A stretch of 64,000 nucleotides of DNA, taken from Macrothele yani. Its lineage: Eukaryota; Arthropoda; Arachnida; Araneae; Macrothelidae. Under the pieces are notes generated by a model that searched no databases, had not been told where the DNA came from, and saw only the letters and a list, made by a program, of their open reading frames with translations. Shown piece after piece: positions 35,101 through 45,826 of the stretch; the first letter of the stretch is position 1; each line of letters starts with the position of its first letter. Both the position numbers and the translations under genes were made by a program. The stretch is from assembly GCA_039090855.1 (NCBI GenBank), contig CM077010.1, forward strand, positions 50,300,905-50,364,904, written 5' to 3'.

Positions 35101-35160
35101 CTACTATTATATCCTCATACTACCATCATCTCCACAACTTTGCTGCTGCTCACACATTAC
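32120..35160. other. Long AT-rich non-coding stretch
   Basis: About 3 kb. Small frames at 33940-34125 and 34128-34430 show no recognised motif and have the composition of random AT-rich DNA. I see no tandem unit, transposon end or splice-linked coding series. Confidence 0.5.
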
Positions 35161-35162
35161 TA

Positions 35163-35851
35163 GGGGTGTTCAAATGAAAAGGTACGAAACGTCATAAGAA
35201 CGTAACCGTTAACATATTTGCCTATGCCGCTATGGGAGAACGTAGCGACACATCTAGGGATGCGATTGGAGTCGCCGGCGTGGAACGGAGTATGCGCGGA
35301 CGCCCGCATGCGCAGGAGAGAGCAGAGGCTCTTATAAAGAGCGCCGTCCAATTGACGCGGCAGTGCGTGTGCGGACAGGATGGCGTTCACATTGCAAAAT
35401 TCGACGATTGAGGGGAAGCGAGGCGTTATCCGATTTCTTACAGCGGAAGGTGTTAAACCGGCCGCTATTCATCGCGGAGGGTGTGGTTCTTCTTCATGAT
35501 AACGCGCGTTTACACGTCTCCAGGGTCACTCACACACGCGGAACTGGCCAAGTTCCAGTGGGAGCAGCTTGACCATCCGCCCTACAGCCCGGATATGTCG
35601 CCCTGCGATTTCCATGTGTTTGGTCCCCTGAAAAAACATCTGAAAGGGAAGCGCTTCCACTCGGACGACGAACTCAAGGACGCTGTGCAGGACTGGGTCT
35701 CGTCACGGCCACAGGAATTCTGGGAACAAGGAATCCTTCGGCTCGTTAATCAATGGGATCGTTGTGCTACGGCCTATGGTGTATACTTTGAATAAAGTCT
35801 TCATTTATACCCACAGTGTCGTTTCGTACCTTTTCATTTGAACACTCCTTG
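35163..35851 (+). mobile_element. Deletion-derivative mariner with near-perfect ends
   Basis: The inverted repeats share at least 20 bp (TGTTCAAATGAAAAGGTACG) at 35163 and, inverted, ending at 35851. TA flanks both sides (35161-35162, 35852-35853). The length is only 689 bp. The N-terminal piece (MAFTLQNSTIEGKRGVIRFL, then TAEGVKPAAIHR) is fused directly to the region of the second catalytic Asp (VVLLHDNARLHVSRV). The middle, including the first Asp, is gone. The C-terminal frame at 35481-35795 has PPYSPDMSPCDFHVFGPLKK. It could move only with a transposase supplied in trans. Confidence 0.92.
35481..35795 (+). pseudogene. Mariner transposase C-terminal part
   Basis: A 104-codon open frame with HAELAKFQWEQLDHPPYSPD, MSPCDFHVFGPLKKHLKGKR, DELKDAVQDWVSSRPQEFW and a final AYGVYFE: the third-Asp region and the normal mariner C-terminus. 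The second-Asp motif lies in a different frame just upstream, so a frameshift separates the two. It is part of the 689-bp deletion element. Confidence 0.88.
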
Positions 35852-35854
35852 TAT

Positions 35855-36730
35855 ATAACGTTTAGTTCTCATCGGACACATACACACGTCACACATTCTG
35901 ACCTCAAAGTGTTGCCAACCATGCTCTAGCAAGAGAGAAGATATCACTTCAAGTTTAAAAAACGCGAAGGAGAATGAACTCAAATTTACTTAGAGAAAGA
36001 AACTAAAAAGGAAATTTAAATTACAATATACGTCACAAACGGAATCTAAAGACTGTTGGTGATCTAAAAACATTACGTTTCAAATTTATTGGTGCCTTTA
36101 GATTGTGAACACTAGAATTCAGAAAGGTAAAATATTAAACGTTGCAATCGATGATGTAGAAATTTTATCCAACCCTAAAACATTAGAAATTTGCACTAAC
36201 GAGTATTAAATCTATTGTACATACTTCTGAGAATCTTTCTTGAAAGTAAGACGCGCAAAGAGAATGAGAACAATTTTCTGAACATTCAAAAATTATACTG
36301 TCGTAGAAAGAATGTTTTCGAAAGGTATCGTCATAAAAGATTACGATGTATATATGAACAACATGTCTAAAAAGATGCCGTGTCTTTCAGGTGATTTTTT
36401 GCATGTCGATAGTACCAATTGTTAAGGAAAGAAGCATCTCATTTTTCTGAAAAAGTCAAAAGTAATTCCTTAAATACTTGCACATATAAATTTTAAACTT
36501 AATTGGGATTTAGAAAACCCAGATGTTTCATGTAACACGCATAATGCTTTACACACATGACGCAAAATGTATGGATGTGTAAGGATGTGTACAGAAACTC
36601 TTTCATTGCATGATGAACCATCTGCAGAGAGTTAATCACCTGCTTTCGCTGATAGTACAGAGGAAATACCACGTGATTTAATGTCGGTTCTTTAAACCTA
36701 ATACATGTCTAGATTTAGAACGGCTTATCT
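35855..36730. other. Non-coding stretch, nothing recognised
   Basis: AT-rich, with no gene or structured repeat seen. Confidence 0.45.
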
Positions 36731-36737
36731 CATTGAA

Positions 36738-37075
36738 AGAGAGAGAGAGAGAGAGAATCAAGAGAAGCTTCTGTGCTTACAACGCAACCGAGAACAAAAA
36801 CTATTTGAAATGAGTAGATTTTTGAGTCACAATATTGAGACCACGCAACCACAATATTGTGAATGTTTTTCGACCACAATAGATCGTGGGTCACTCCATC
36901 TCGATTACAACCACAATATTGTGACCAATATGGGTCACTCCATCTCGATTACTGTATTTTCATATCTTAAATGGTAAAAGAAGCTGGGCCAGGATATTTG
37001 TAAATGATCGTGGGTCACTCCATCTCGATTACTGTATTTTCCATATCGTTGTCACAATATTGTCACCAACGCAAC
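36738..37075. repeat. (GA)n run and CACAATATTGTG repeat cluster
   Basis: A (GA)n microsatellite at about 36739-36755 is followed by repeated segments: the palindrome CACAATATTGTG or a variant about four times, and GGGTCACTCCATCTCGATTA three times (about 36889, 36932 and 37013). Spacing is irregular. Confidence 0.75.
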
Positions 37076-37298
37076 CGAGGAAAAAAATTCGTAAGTTCAA
37101 CAAATTAAAATTTCCGACAGACTACTAAGACACAGCTGCATTATTGTTTGTGAAAATTGCAATCACGATATTCAAATGAAGTTTGTGTCACAGAATCCTC
37201 ATGTTACAGGAGATAATTGATTATATTTGTAGATCTATACAACATTTTTCGTTTCAAAACTCAGTATCCTGTGAATGGGATTGAATACAAAAGGTTTT

Positions 37299-37493
37299 GT
37301 GTGATTTGTGATTGGAGGTTTAACGACCACCGTGAGCAACTCAATGGGCTATAAGCAGTCGCCCGTCCCTAATTTAAGGTCACTGGTTCCAGGGAAGGGA
37401 GGGAGCCAGTGCCGTAAGACAAACACAACATCCATGCCTCACCGGGATTCGAACCCGGACCCCTTACGGACGAATGATCAGAGGCCAGCGCCT
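37299..37493 (-). mobile_element. tRNA-derived SINE, copy 5, 13-bp target duplication
   Basis: A reverse copy beginning at the tail end (GATTGGAGGTTTAACGACC at about 37311) and stopping in the head at CCAGCGCC, so about 30 bp of the 5' end including the A box is missing. TACAAAAGGTTTT occurs at 37286-37298 and again at 37494-37506, a clean 13-bp target duplication. It interrupts the C-terminal codons of the Tc1-like gene. Confidence 0.93.
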
Positions 37494-37915
37494 TACAAAA
37501 GGTTTTTGATATCGTCCTGGAAAATAGCCTGCCAGGATGCTTCTATGCGGGACCTGAGTTTATTTGTGGTGATTGTCGGGGTTGCTTGAAGTGTCAGTCG
37601 CTTAGCTAACATGTCCCAAACATGTTCAATCGGGAGCATAACCGACGAACCTGCAGGCCAGGGAAGAAGCGGTATTCGCCGCGAATGGAAGAGGTCTTGG
37701 ACATTTCGGGCCACATGAGGTCGACCATTGTTCGGCTGGAATACAGCGCTAGGACAACTCTGAAGGAAAGCTATCGCCCCTGTCTCTAAAATATTCCTGA
37801 TGTATCGCTGACTGTCGAGGGTTCCCTCAGTTCTTATCAGGTGAGATCGTAAATTGAATTCAATGGTGCCCGAAACCATGACGCTTGGCGTTGGGCCGGT
37901 TTGACGCTGCAAGGT

Positions 37916-38065
37916 TGTGAAAACACAATCTTATCCTTGCCTCGCATCGAATCTGGGTCCCATCACTCCAGAGTAAGTCGCTCTCCCAACTGAGCTACGC
38001 GTACATGTGCTCTCATTCCTATCTGCCTTTATCTCATACGCGTCCTGCGGGGCAGGCACGTCACA
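37916..38065 (-). mobile_element. Solo LTR of a related tRNA-bearing element
   Basis: A 150-bp insertion in the Tc1-like gene, flanked by AGGT (37912-37915 and 38066-38069). Read on the reverse strand it starts TGTGACG and ends TTTTCACA. The interior shares TTCCTATCTGCCTTTAT and the tRNA-like core with TRIM-1 and TRIM-2 but is clearly diverged and lacks their CTCCTGGTACGTTACA end. It has no second repeat or interior, so it is a solo LTR of a sister subfamily. Confidence 0.82.
37939..38004 (-). other. tRNA-like core of the solo LTR
   Basis: On the reverse strand GTACGCGTAGCTCAGTTGGG, then AGAGC, gives a near-consensus A box. The B box region reads AGATTCGATGC, weaker than in the complete TRIMs. 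The anticodon loop region (TTACTCTGGAGTGA) keeps the same shape as TTATTCCGGAATGA in the TRIMs. Confidence 0.65.
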
Positions 38066-38514
38066 AGGTGCCATTCATAACAATTTCTTGGAACTCGTAT
38101 GTGTCCATCATGGAGTACCAAGTTGAGTCGTGACTCGTCAGAAAACATGACCTGTAGCTAAATTACGGACCAGTGTTCGAGACCCCATTGCAGCCAGAGT
38201 TATCTGTGGTTGGGGGTCAAAGGAATGTTCGACGTCGTCTGCTTAACAGAGAATTGGTCGCGCAGCAATGGGATGCTAGCGACTAATCTGCTGCTAAGCA
38301 GGCGACGTCGTACTGGGCTGGAGGACAAAGCCTGAATTTTGACAGTTGTCCAATTCTGTGCTAACACAGTGGGTGTCCCTGTGCGATCGGTCATTGTCAT
38401 GCGGTAGAGGTGTCTATCTTCCCTTTGCAGTCACGTGATTTTGCGGTTCATTTCCAGGATTTCTTTGCGTCCGAACCTTATCTGTCCACTGAAGCTACGT
38501 TCGCATCACTGTAC

Positions 38515-40070
38515 TGGCGTTTCGTCCGGTATAAGTGGAAATTTCGCGGAAGGGAAATTCATGTTTCGTCCGGTACAAGTGGCAATTTCGCGGTAGGAAA
38601 ATTCATGTTTCGTCCGGTACAAGTGGTAATTTCGCGGTAGGAAAATCCATGTTTCGTCCGGTACACGTGGCAATTTCGCGGTAGGGAAATCCATGTTTCC
38701 TCCGGTACGAGTGGCAATTTCGCGGTAAGAAAATCCATGTTTCGTCCGATACAAGTGGCAATTTCGTGGTAGGAAAATCCATCTTTCGTCCCGTACAAGT
38801 GGCAATTTCGCGATAGGAAAATCCATGTTACGTCCCGTACAAGTGGCAATTTCGCGGTAGGGAAATCCATGTTTCGTCCTATACAAATGGCAATTTCACG
38901 GTAGGAAAAATATATATTTCGTCCCGTACAAGTGGTAATTTCGCGGTAGGAAAATCCATGTTTCGTCCCATACAAGAGGCAATTTCGCGGTAGGAAAATC
39001 CATGTTTCGTCCGGTACAAGTGGCAATTTCACGGTAGGAAAATCCATGTTTCGTCCCACGCAAGTGGCAATTTCGTGGTAGGAAAATCCATGTTTCGTCC
39101 GGTACAAGTGGTAATTTCGCGGTAGGAAAAACCATTTTTCGTCCCGTACAAGTGGCAATTTTGCGGTAAGAAAATCCATGTTTCGTCCGGTACAAGTGGC
39201 AATTTCGCGATAGGAAAATCCATGTTTCGTCCGGTAGAAGCGGCAATTTCGCGGAAGGAAAATCCATCTTTCGTCCCGTACAAGTGGCAATTTCGCGGTA
39301 GAAAAATCCATTTTACGTCCCGTACAAGTGGCAATTTTGCGGTAGGAAAACCCAAGTTACGTCCGGTACAAGTGGCAATTTCGCGATAGGAAAATCCATA
39401 TTTCGTCCCGTACAAGTGGCAATTTTGCGGTAGGAAAATCCATGTTTCGTCCTATACAAGTGGCAATTTCACGGTAGGAAAATCCATATTTCGTCCCGTA
39501 CAAGTGGTAATTTCGTGGTAGGAAAATCTATGTATCGTCCCACACAAGTGGCAATTTCGCGATAGGAAAATCCATGTTTCGTCCGGTGCAAGTGGCAATT
39601 TCGCGGTAGGAAAATCCATGTTTCGTCCGGTACAAGTGGCAATTTCGCGGTAGGAAAATCCATGTTTCGTCCGGTACAAGTGGCAATTTCGTGATAGGAA
39701 AATCCATATTTCGTCCCGTACAAGTGGTAATTTCGCGGTAGGAAAATCCATGTTTCGTCCGGTAGAAGTGGCAATTTCGCGGTAGGAAAATCCATGTTTC
39801 GTCTCATACAAGTGGCAATTTCGCGGTAGAAAAATCCATATTTCGTCCCGTACAAGTGGCAATTTCGCGGTGGGAAAATCCCTGTTTCGTCTCGTACAAG
39901 TGGCAATTTCGCGGTAGGAAAATCCATGTTTCGTCCAGTACAAGTGGCAATTTCGCAGTAGGAAAATCCATATTTCGTCCTGTACAAGTGGCAATTTCGC
40001 GGTAAGAAAATCCATATTTCGTCCCGTACAAGTGGCAATTTCGCGGTAGGAAAATCCAACTTCTCTCATC
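38515..40070 (-). repeat. 44-bp minisatellite grown from a Tc1 helix-turn-helix
   Basis: About 35 tandem units of 44 bp with core CAAGTGGCAATTTCGCGGTA on the forward strand. On the reverse strand one phase of each unit encodes GFSYREIATCTGRNM, the recognition-helix segment of the Tc1 transposase that continues on both sides. As 44 is not a multiple of 3, each reading frame cycles through three phases. Reverse frames of 123-250 codons stay open because all three phases lack stops. These frames are by-products, not a likely protein. Confidence 0.95.
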
Positions 40071-40312
40071 CCGACAATCCTTCCTCCTTCAAAGTCCGTC
40101 TGGTGTTCATTATGCGACCTCCTTCGGCGACGTGTAGTGAAACACAAGAAACACTCTTTTGACTGAATATCAGCTCTTCACTTATTGGAACATCTCGTTT
40201 TAGGCAGCACTTTATTCCCAATATCGGACAGTTCAGATGGCGCAGCTCCGTAACGCATGCGCATTTTCACTGATATTTTAATCATTTTCATGTCTCAACC
40301 TGTTGTATGTAT

Positions 40313-40531
40313 GTGCGTGTGTGATTGGAGGTTTAACGACCATCGTGAGCAACTCAGTGGGCTATAAGCAGTCGCCCGTCCCTAATTTAGAGCCACTGGT
40401 TCCAGGGAAGGGAGAGAGCCAGCGTTGTAAGACAAACGCAACATCCATGCCTCACCGGGATTCGAACCCATACCCCATATCGGACGAATGATCAGAAGCC
40501 ATCGCTTAGACCACTGCGCCACCGGGGCGGC
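40313..40531 (-). mobile_element. tRNA-derived SINE, copy 6, 14-bp target duplication
   Basis: A full-length reverse copy from GATTGGAGGTTTAACGACC to the head CCACCGGGGCGGC. CCTGTTGTATGTAT occurs at 40299-40312 and 40532-40545, a 14-bp target duplication. The tail is short, with GTGCGTGTGT rather than poly(T). Confidence 0.94.
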
Positions 40532-40545
40532 CCTGTTGTATGTAT

Positions 40546-41236
40546 CCTGTAAGTTTCGAGCTAATACTAGGAGTCCTTCACGGTGTTGAAATTTTCACAA
40601 AGAGTCGTTCAATGAAAAAACATGCCTAAAGAGCTGCCTCGTCTTTTGAGTGTTTTGTTTTCATGTGGGTAATACCTATTGTGTAGAAAAGTAGCTGTCT
40701 GAAAAAATCTGGTTGTCAAAAATAGTTCCTTAAATACTCATAAATGTCAGACTTAATACCTGAATTCTGTAATTGGAAAACGCTAGATGTTCTGTGTGGC
40801 ACTCATGATTTTCTACACATATGACGCTAAGTGTACGGACGTGTGACGGTGTGTACAGACACTCGTTCATGATTAATCTTTCGGCAGAGCGTTGCAGCCG
40901 TTGATAATAGAAAGGAAATATTAGGTGATTTAATCTCAGCTGAGTTTTGGATTGAAATCTAATTTCTTTATGTCTGTACTTGTCTAGATTTAAAGTAGCT
41001 TACCCCATTGAAAGAGAGTTTAAACTCTAAACTTTAGAGGAAGAAGAGGTGAAATAAAAGGAAGCTTCAATACTTTCAACACAACAAAGCATAAAAAAAT
41101 ACCTCTGTGGAATCGAAATGCACTCTGAAACGCATTGGTTAGATTTTGATATTGAAACCAAAGTGATCTCTTTGAACAGCCACGCTGTTCTTCTGCGATT
41201 TCTTAAGTTCAATAAATTGAAATTTCCGGCTGACTG
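40546..41236. other. Non-coding stretch, nothing recognised
   Basis: No gene or repeat was seen between the SINE and the Tigger-like element. Confidence 0.45.
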
Positions 41237-42146
41237 CAGGCAGTCCGCGGGTTACGAACGAGTTCCTTTCCTAAGTCTGTCTTTAATTCGAATTTGTACG
41301 CAGGTCGAAACAGTTAGGTACGATTCGTATCTAACGTCAGTTATTCAAATGTTTGATCTAGTCAAATTTTAATCTGTACAACCTTTTTATGAATAAAAGA
41401 TATTAAAAACACACTTCCAACCCCTACTCGTAACAAATTCTTTTCCACATTCACCTTCACTTGCTGCATGTGCAGCTTTTGAATCACTGATAAGGCTTCG
41501 ACCCTTTTTCTGCACTAAAGCAAGGCTAATATGCATATTACATTGATTTTTATCCTTTAACCAAATTATCAATACCTTTCCATTTCAATCATTTCAATAA
41601 CTAAACCGCCGCGTTGCTTAGTGATAATTGTAGATTTCATCGGGACAGAGACTTTTATATGCTCAATTATTTTCGCTTTGTCCTTTAAAATTGTCCCTAT
41701 CGTTGACGGGGACAATTTTAACGGTTTTGAAATGTTCGTTGGCGTTTCACATTTTCCCAATAGCTTCATTATTTCCACTTTGATTTCAATCGTGTTCGTT
41801 TTTTTGTGTGCATCACCATCATTTGCGTCACATTTACGCTTTGGTACCATGGTTACGAAGATAAAAACAAAAACAAAAAATCCAAATACAGGAAAACACA
41901 CGAGACATTTAACAGCAACGTGATCCGACTGAAAAGAACGAGGTATCTGTCCTACCTTGGGCCCACAAGGCGACAAACTGCTGTAAACACGTAATGTTTT
42001 CATGCGCGTCGCGAAGTAGCCCCCGTTGTTTATTATGAACCTTTCATTGTACGTAACTCGAATTTTTAATATAATAGGCTTTACAGGGTTGGTTCGTAAC
42101 TATGTGTTCTGTGTAAGTCGGACGTTCCTAACCCGAGGATTGCCTG
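41237..42146 (-). mobile_element. Tigger/pogo-like element, internally deleted
   Basis: The inverted ends match: CAGGCAGTCCGCGGGTTACG at 41237 and the reverse complement ending at 42146 (CAGGCAATCCTCGGGTTAGG). TA follows on the right (42147-42148), and TG stands on the left where TA is expected. At 910 bp it is far shorter than a full Tigger element and has lost the catalytic DDE region. Confidence 0.82.
41390..41850 (-). pseudogene. Tigger-like transposase N-terminal part (CENP-B domain)
   Basis: From the ATG at 41850: MVPKRKCDANDGDAHKK, then IEIKVEIMKLLGKCE, LSPSTIGTILKDK and PMKSTIITKQRGGLVIE. This is the CENP-B-type helix-turn-helix shared by Tigger/jerky proteins. After a frameshift at about 41570 the second DNA-binding half appears (IIWLKDKNQCNMHISLAL, LVQKKGRSL, FVTSRGWKC). 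It ends near 41390 with no DDE core. It could be mistaken for a domesticated CENP-B-like gene, but it sits between matching terminal repeats and is frameshifted. Confidence 0.82.
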
Positions 42147-42148
42147 TA

Positions 42149-42544
42149 TTGAGAAACAGCTATTTAAAATCTTCATAGTCGGGAAGAGACACTTAGTTGA
42201 GTTCACTGATTTCAAAATTACAGCCAATTCCCTTTCTCCAATAAGAGGCGAATGAGCGAGGCATTATTCACCCTTCCAACTGATGCGGTGATTAACTTTC
42301 CTGCCATGTCTTTCTAATAGGTAGTCGAATTTCCAATCTACATAAAAACGCCCCTTTCTCCATCAACGCGACGGGTCGAGTGATTGATAACTGAACAAGA
42401 ATTAATCACTAATGTGCACATTTCTCTGTAGAAACGGCAGCAGTCATTGTATCACGTGTTGTGTAACTATAATAAAGTTCATAAAATGCGTAATGCTTAA
42501 AAAATTTCGTGTCCAGCCTAAATCTTAGATCTTTATGACCTAGT
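42149..42544. other. Short non-coding stretch
   Basis: Nothing recognised up to the LINE target site. Confidence 0.45.
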
Positions 42545-42556
42545 ATCTGAACCGCA

Positions 42557-45066
42557 TTCATCATCCTGAAGAAGAAATTGAAGAATTTTATGAGGAAATT
42601 CGTCATCTAAATAATAAAGGTAAGCAGCACTTGAAGATAATTATGGGAGATTTCAATGCAAAAATAGGGCAACGGCAACAGAATGAAACTTCAGTAGGTA
42701 AATTCGGTCACGGCAACAGAAACCTGCGTGGAAATACTCTCGTTGAGTTTGCAGAGGCAGAAGGATTTTTCATCTTGAATTCCTTTTTCAAGAAAAAGCC
42801 ACACAGGAAATGGACATGGAGACATCCAATTGGGACGACAAGTGAAATTGATTTTATTATGTGTAACAAAAAATTCGTCATCGAAGACTGCAGTGTGCTG
42901 AACAAGTTCAACACAGGTAGTGACCATAGATTGGTGAGATGTAAGATGCACCTCAACACTAAACTGGAACGTGGCAAGCTCATAAGACAAACAAAATGTG
43001 TTGACATAACCAACCTTAAAAAACACCATAATACTTTCAAGTTGGAACTGAAGAACAGATTCTCTGCTTCAGAAGGCCTAACATCGGAAGAAGTGGATAT
43101 TTCGGAAGTTAACAGAAAAGTAACCAAAGCTCTTATGGAAACAGCAACAAAATTAGCTGGGTCTAAGAACAAGTTGCATGTGAACAAATTATCAGAAAAA
43201 ACCAAAATGTTGATGCAAAAAAGAAGAGAGATGAGGACAACTAAAGAAGATGTGACTTCCAAAGTGGAATATATAGAGCTATGCAAGACAGCACGAAAAA
43301 GTATCACTGAAGACGTAAGGAAATTCAACTGTGAGCTAGTGAGGAAAGCAATTGAAAACAACCAAAGCCTAAAGATAGCAAAGGGACATCTCAGTAAGGG
43401 AAGAAAACAGATTATGGCTCTGAGAAAAGAAGATGGTTCTATAACAAGAAATAGAGGCGAAATTTTGACAAGAGTGAAAGATTTCTACTCCAAATTATAT
43501 GAAAGGGATGATACATGTACTCCAGACACCATGAAAGGTACCAGTACCAGAGTTCTTCCAGTCCTTCCAGCAGAAGTTGCACATGCAATCAAGAACATGA
43601 AGAGGGGAAAAGCTCCAGGAGAAGATGGAATTACTGTAGACATCATACAAGAAGCAAGTGGAGAAATCGAAACAGTACTCGCCCAAATTTTCACTCGATG
43701 CCTTAATGAAGGAAAATTCCTGAGGATTGGAACAATGCTACAATGATCCTGCTACATAAAAAAGGTGACATTGAGGATCTCAGGAACTACAGACCTATCA
43801 GCCTCCTATCAGTGGTTTATAAAATCTTCACTAAAGTTCTTTCACACCGCTTGAAGGTAACACTGGACATGGCTCAACCGAGAGAACAAGCTGGATTCAG
43901 GAGTGGCTACAGCACAATAGATCATATCCACGTACTGAGAGAACTAATTGAAAGAGCGAGGGAATATGAACTTCCATTGTGCATGGCTTTTATCGATTAT
44001 GAAAAAGCCTTTGATTCGGTGAAACCATCAGCAGTTACCACGGCTCTGAAATCCTGCGGTATTGAAGATGCATACATTAATATTATTAATAACATCTATG
44101 AAAATGCAAGTTCAAAGATTCGGCTGTTTGAAAATACAACACACATAAAAATTGGAAAGGGAGTGAGACAAGGTGACACCATATCTCCGAAGCTCTTTAA
44201 TGCCACATTGGAAAATGTCTTTCAATCACTGAACTGGGAAAACAAAGGGATAAAGATTAATGGAGATTATCTAACCCACCTTCGTTTTGCTGATGACGTA
44301 GTCATTTTTGCAACTACCCCATCAGAGCTGCAGAGTATGATCCAGGAACTTGCTGACAAGAGTAAAGAAGTGGGATTAAAAATGAACTTTCAGAAGACAA
44401 AAGTGATGTTCAATGCTTTTACAAGAAATGAAGATTTATCGATTGATGGAGAAAAACTGGAGATAACAGATACGTATGTTTATCTTGGACAGCAGATATC
44501 AAGTGAGGGTCACATTGATGAAGAAATTAATCGGCGTACAAAACTTGCCTGGAGAGCTTTTGAAGAAACAGCATAATTTTCAAGAGCAATATGCCATTAT
44601 GTCTTAAAAGAAAAGTGTTTGATCAATGCATCCTTCCAGTGCTTACGTATGGTGCAGAGACGTGGACCTTAACTAAAAGAGACATACAAAGGCTGCAGAC
44701 AACTCAAAGAAGCATGGAGAGGTGCATGCTTGGTATAACCAGGAGAGATAAGAAGAGGAACTCGTGGATCCGAAAAATGACGAGAGTGGAAGACATCATG
44801 ATCAGAGTTAAATCCCTGAAATGGCAATGGGCTGGACATACTGCCAGAAGGACAGACCATAGATGGACAGCCGAAATTTTAGATTGGATTCCAAGGGACA
44901 GGAAAAGACCCAGAAAAAGACCACATGGGAGATGGGTGGATGAAATTCGTAAATATGCGGGAGTGACATGGAGGAGACTGGCACAAGACAGACCGTTGTG
45001 GAGGAAACTTGGGGAGACCTTCGTCCAGCAGTGGATTGATAATGGTTGACAATGATGATGATGATG
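42557..45066 (+). mobile_element. RTE-clade LINE, 5'-truncated, 12-bp target duplication
   Basis: ATCTGAACCGCA occurs at 42545-42556 and again at 45067-45078, so both ends of the insertion are exact. The 5' end begins inside the endonuclease gene (5' truncation is typical of LINEs) and the 3' end is a (TGA)n tail (GATGATGATGATGAT) as in RTE elements. It is the best preserved of at least six RTE copies in the window. Confidence 0.95.
42559..45049 (+). pseudogene. RTE endonuclease-reverse transcriptase, two frameshifts
   Basis: This protein nicks target DNA and copies the element RNA onto it. The endonuclease C-terminal half is first (LKIIMGDFNAKIGQ, then TSEIDFIM and GSDHRLVRCKM, the conserved metal and histidine motifs). 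The reverse transcriptase follows: KRGKAPGEDGI, NYRPISLLSVVYKI, AFIDYEKAFDSV, GVRQGDTISPKLF, the catalytic RFADDVVIF at about 44290 and GLKMNFQKTKVMFN. The C-terminus ends TWRRLAQDRPLWRKLGE. The first frame ends at 43746, after loss of one A in a run near 43720. A second 1-nt shift lies near 44555, before MPLCLKRKVFDQCILP. Otherwise it is collinear, so it died by few mutations. Confidence 0.95.
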
Positions 45067-45078
45067 ATCTGAACCGCA

Positions 45079-45826
45079 GGCAAACAGAAATTGTGATCTG
45101 AGAGAAGTTTTGTAGTGCACGCTGTGAAAGGCGGATTCACTTTAGTGCACGGCGGATTCACTTTACACAAACCCTTAATTCTTTTTACGAATAGTCATTA
45201 GGAGTAGAGAGTTGAATTTTGTGTTAGGGACTCCTCGTCGCGGTTAATTGCTTCAAAACTTTTTTCTCCTTGGAAGTTTAGTGATTATTTATTTGTAGAA
45301 GAAATATTTTTCTGTAAAATGCTTGTTTGCCAAAGGCTTAGTAAAGCCGCTGTTTTGTTAGACGACGGATATCGACAAGAGAAAATAGATTTTGATAAAT
45401 AATCACCTTATCTTAATAATTTGAACAAATGGCCTGTACGCTTTTCGCAACTTGCGGTTTATTCGGTACAGTGCAGTATTAACGCATAACAAAGTACTGA
45501 TTCCTTGATGTTAAAAAACTTATATAACATTATGATCCGTCTTAATAGCTCTTCAAACTGTGTCGCTCGTGCATAACTGTTTTACGTCAAATACTGTAGT
45601 TTTATGCATATGCCAAAAAGCGGCGGATTCACTTCTATCATTAAGATGCCATATAGTTTGTGTTGCAACTGATGTTGCCTTGTACTACTGATCTCTGGTT
45701 CTTATGATGAACAGATTTTTATCGTAAGTTTCATAAACACACGGGTATTGATGTAGCCTACTATGTTAGAACTAAATAGAACTGGAAAGATGGTTCGAAC
45801 GTTTTTGATGACAGACACACATACAT
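45079..45826. other. Non-coding stretch, nothing recognised
   Basis: GGCGGATTCACTTTA-like segments occur near 45131, 45150 and 45624 (GCGGATTCACTT), a minor dispersed motif. No gene was seen. Confidence 0.5.

Larger units (their letters stand above)
37286..40147 (-). pseudogene. Tc1-like transposase split by array, LTR and SINE
   Basis: On the reverse strand the gene starts near 40100 with QTDFEGGRIVGMREVGFSYR, a Tc1 helix-turn-helix. At that point a 44-bp minisatellite of about 35 units takes over (38515-40070). Downstream of it, TGRNASTVMRT resumes the helix. The catalytic half at 37493-37912 has VMVSGTIEFNLRSHL, FQPNNGRPHVARNV (second Asp replaced by Asn) and LPIEHVWDMLAKRL. It is cut by a solo LTR (37916-38065) and by a SINE (37307-37493) near the C-terminus (IFQDDIKNLL, then YSIP). 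I could not define its terminal repeats. Confidence 0.85.

Noticed and set aside
32120..35160. Host exons in the AT-rich gap
   Set aside because: Open frames are short with AT-driven composition and no recognisable domain or splice pattern.
38515..40070. CRISPR array
   Set aside because: Units are contiguous without unique spacers, the DNA is eukaryotic, and the repeat comes from a transposase gene.
38506..40147. Several long reverse frames rich in DFPTAKLPLV and GRNM repeats
   Set aside because: They are overlapping phases of the 44-bp minisatellite.
42708..43361. 217-codon reverse frame
   Set aside because: It is the antisense of the RTE endonuclease region, with no motif of its own.
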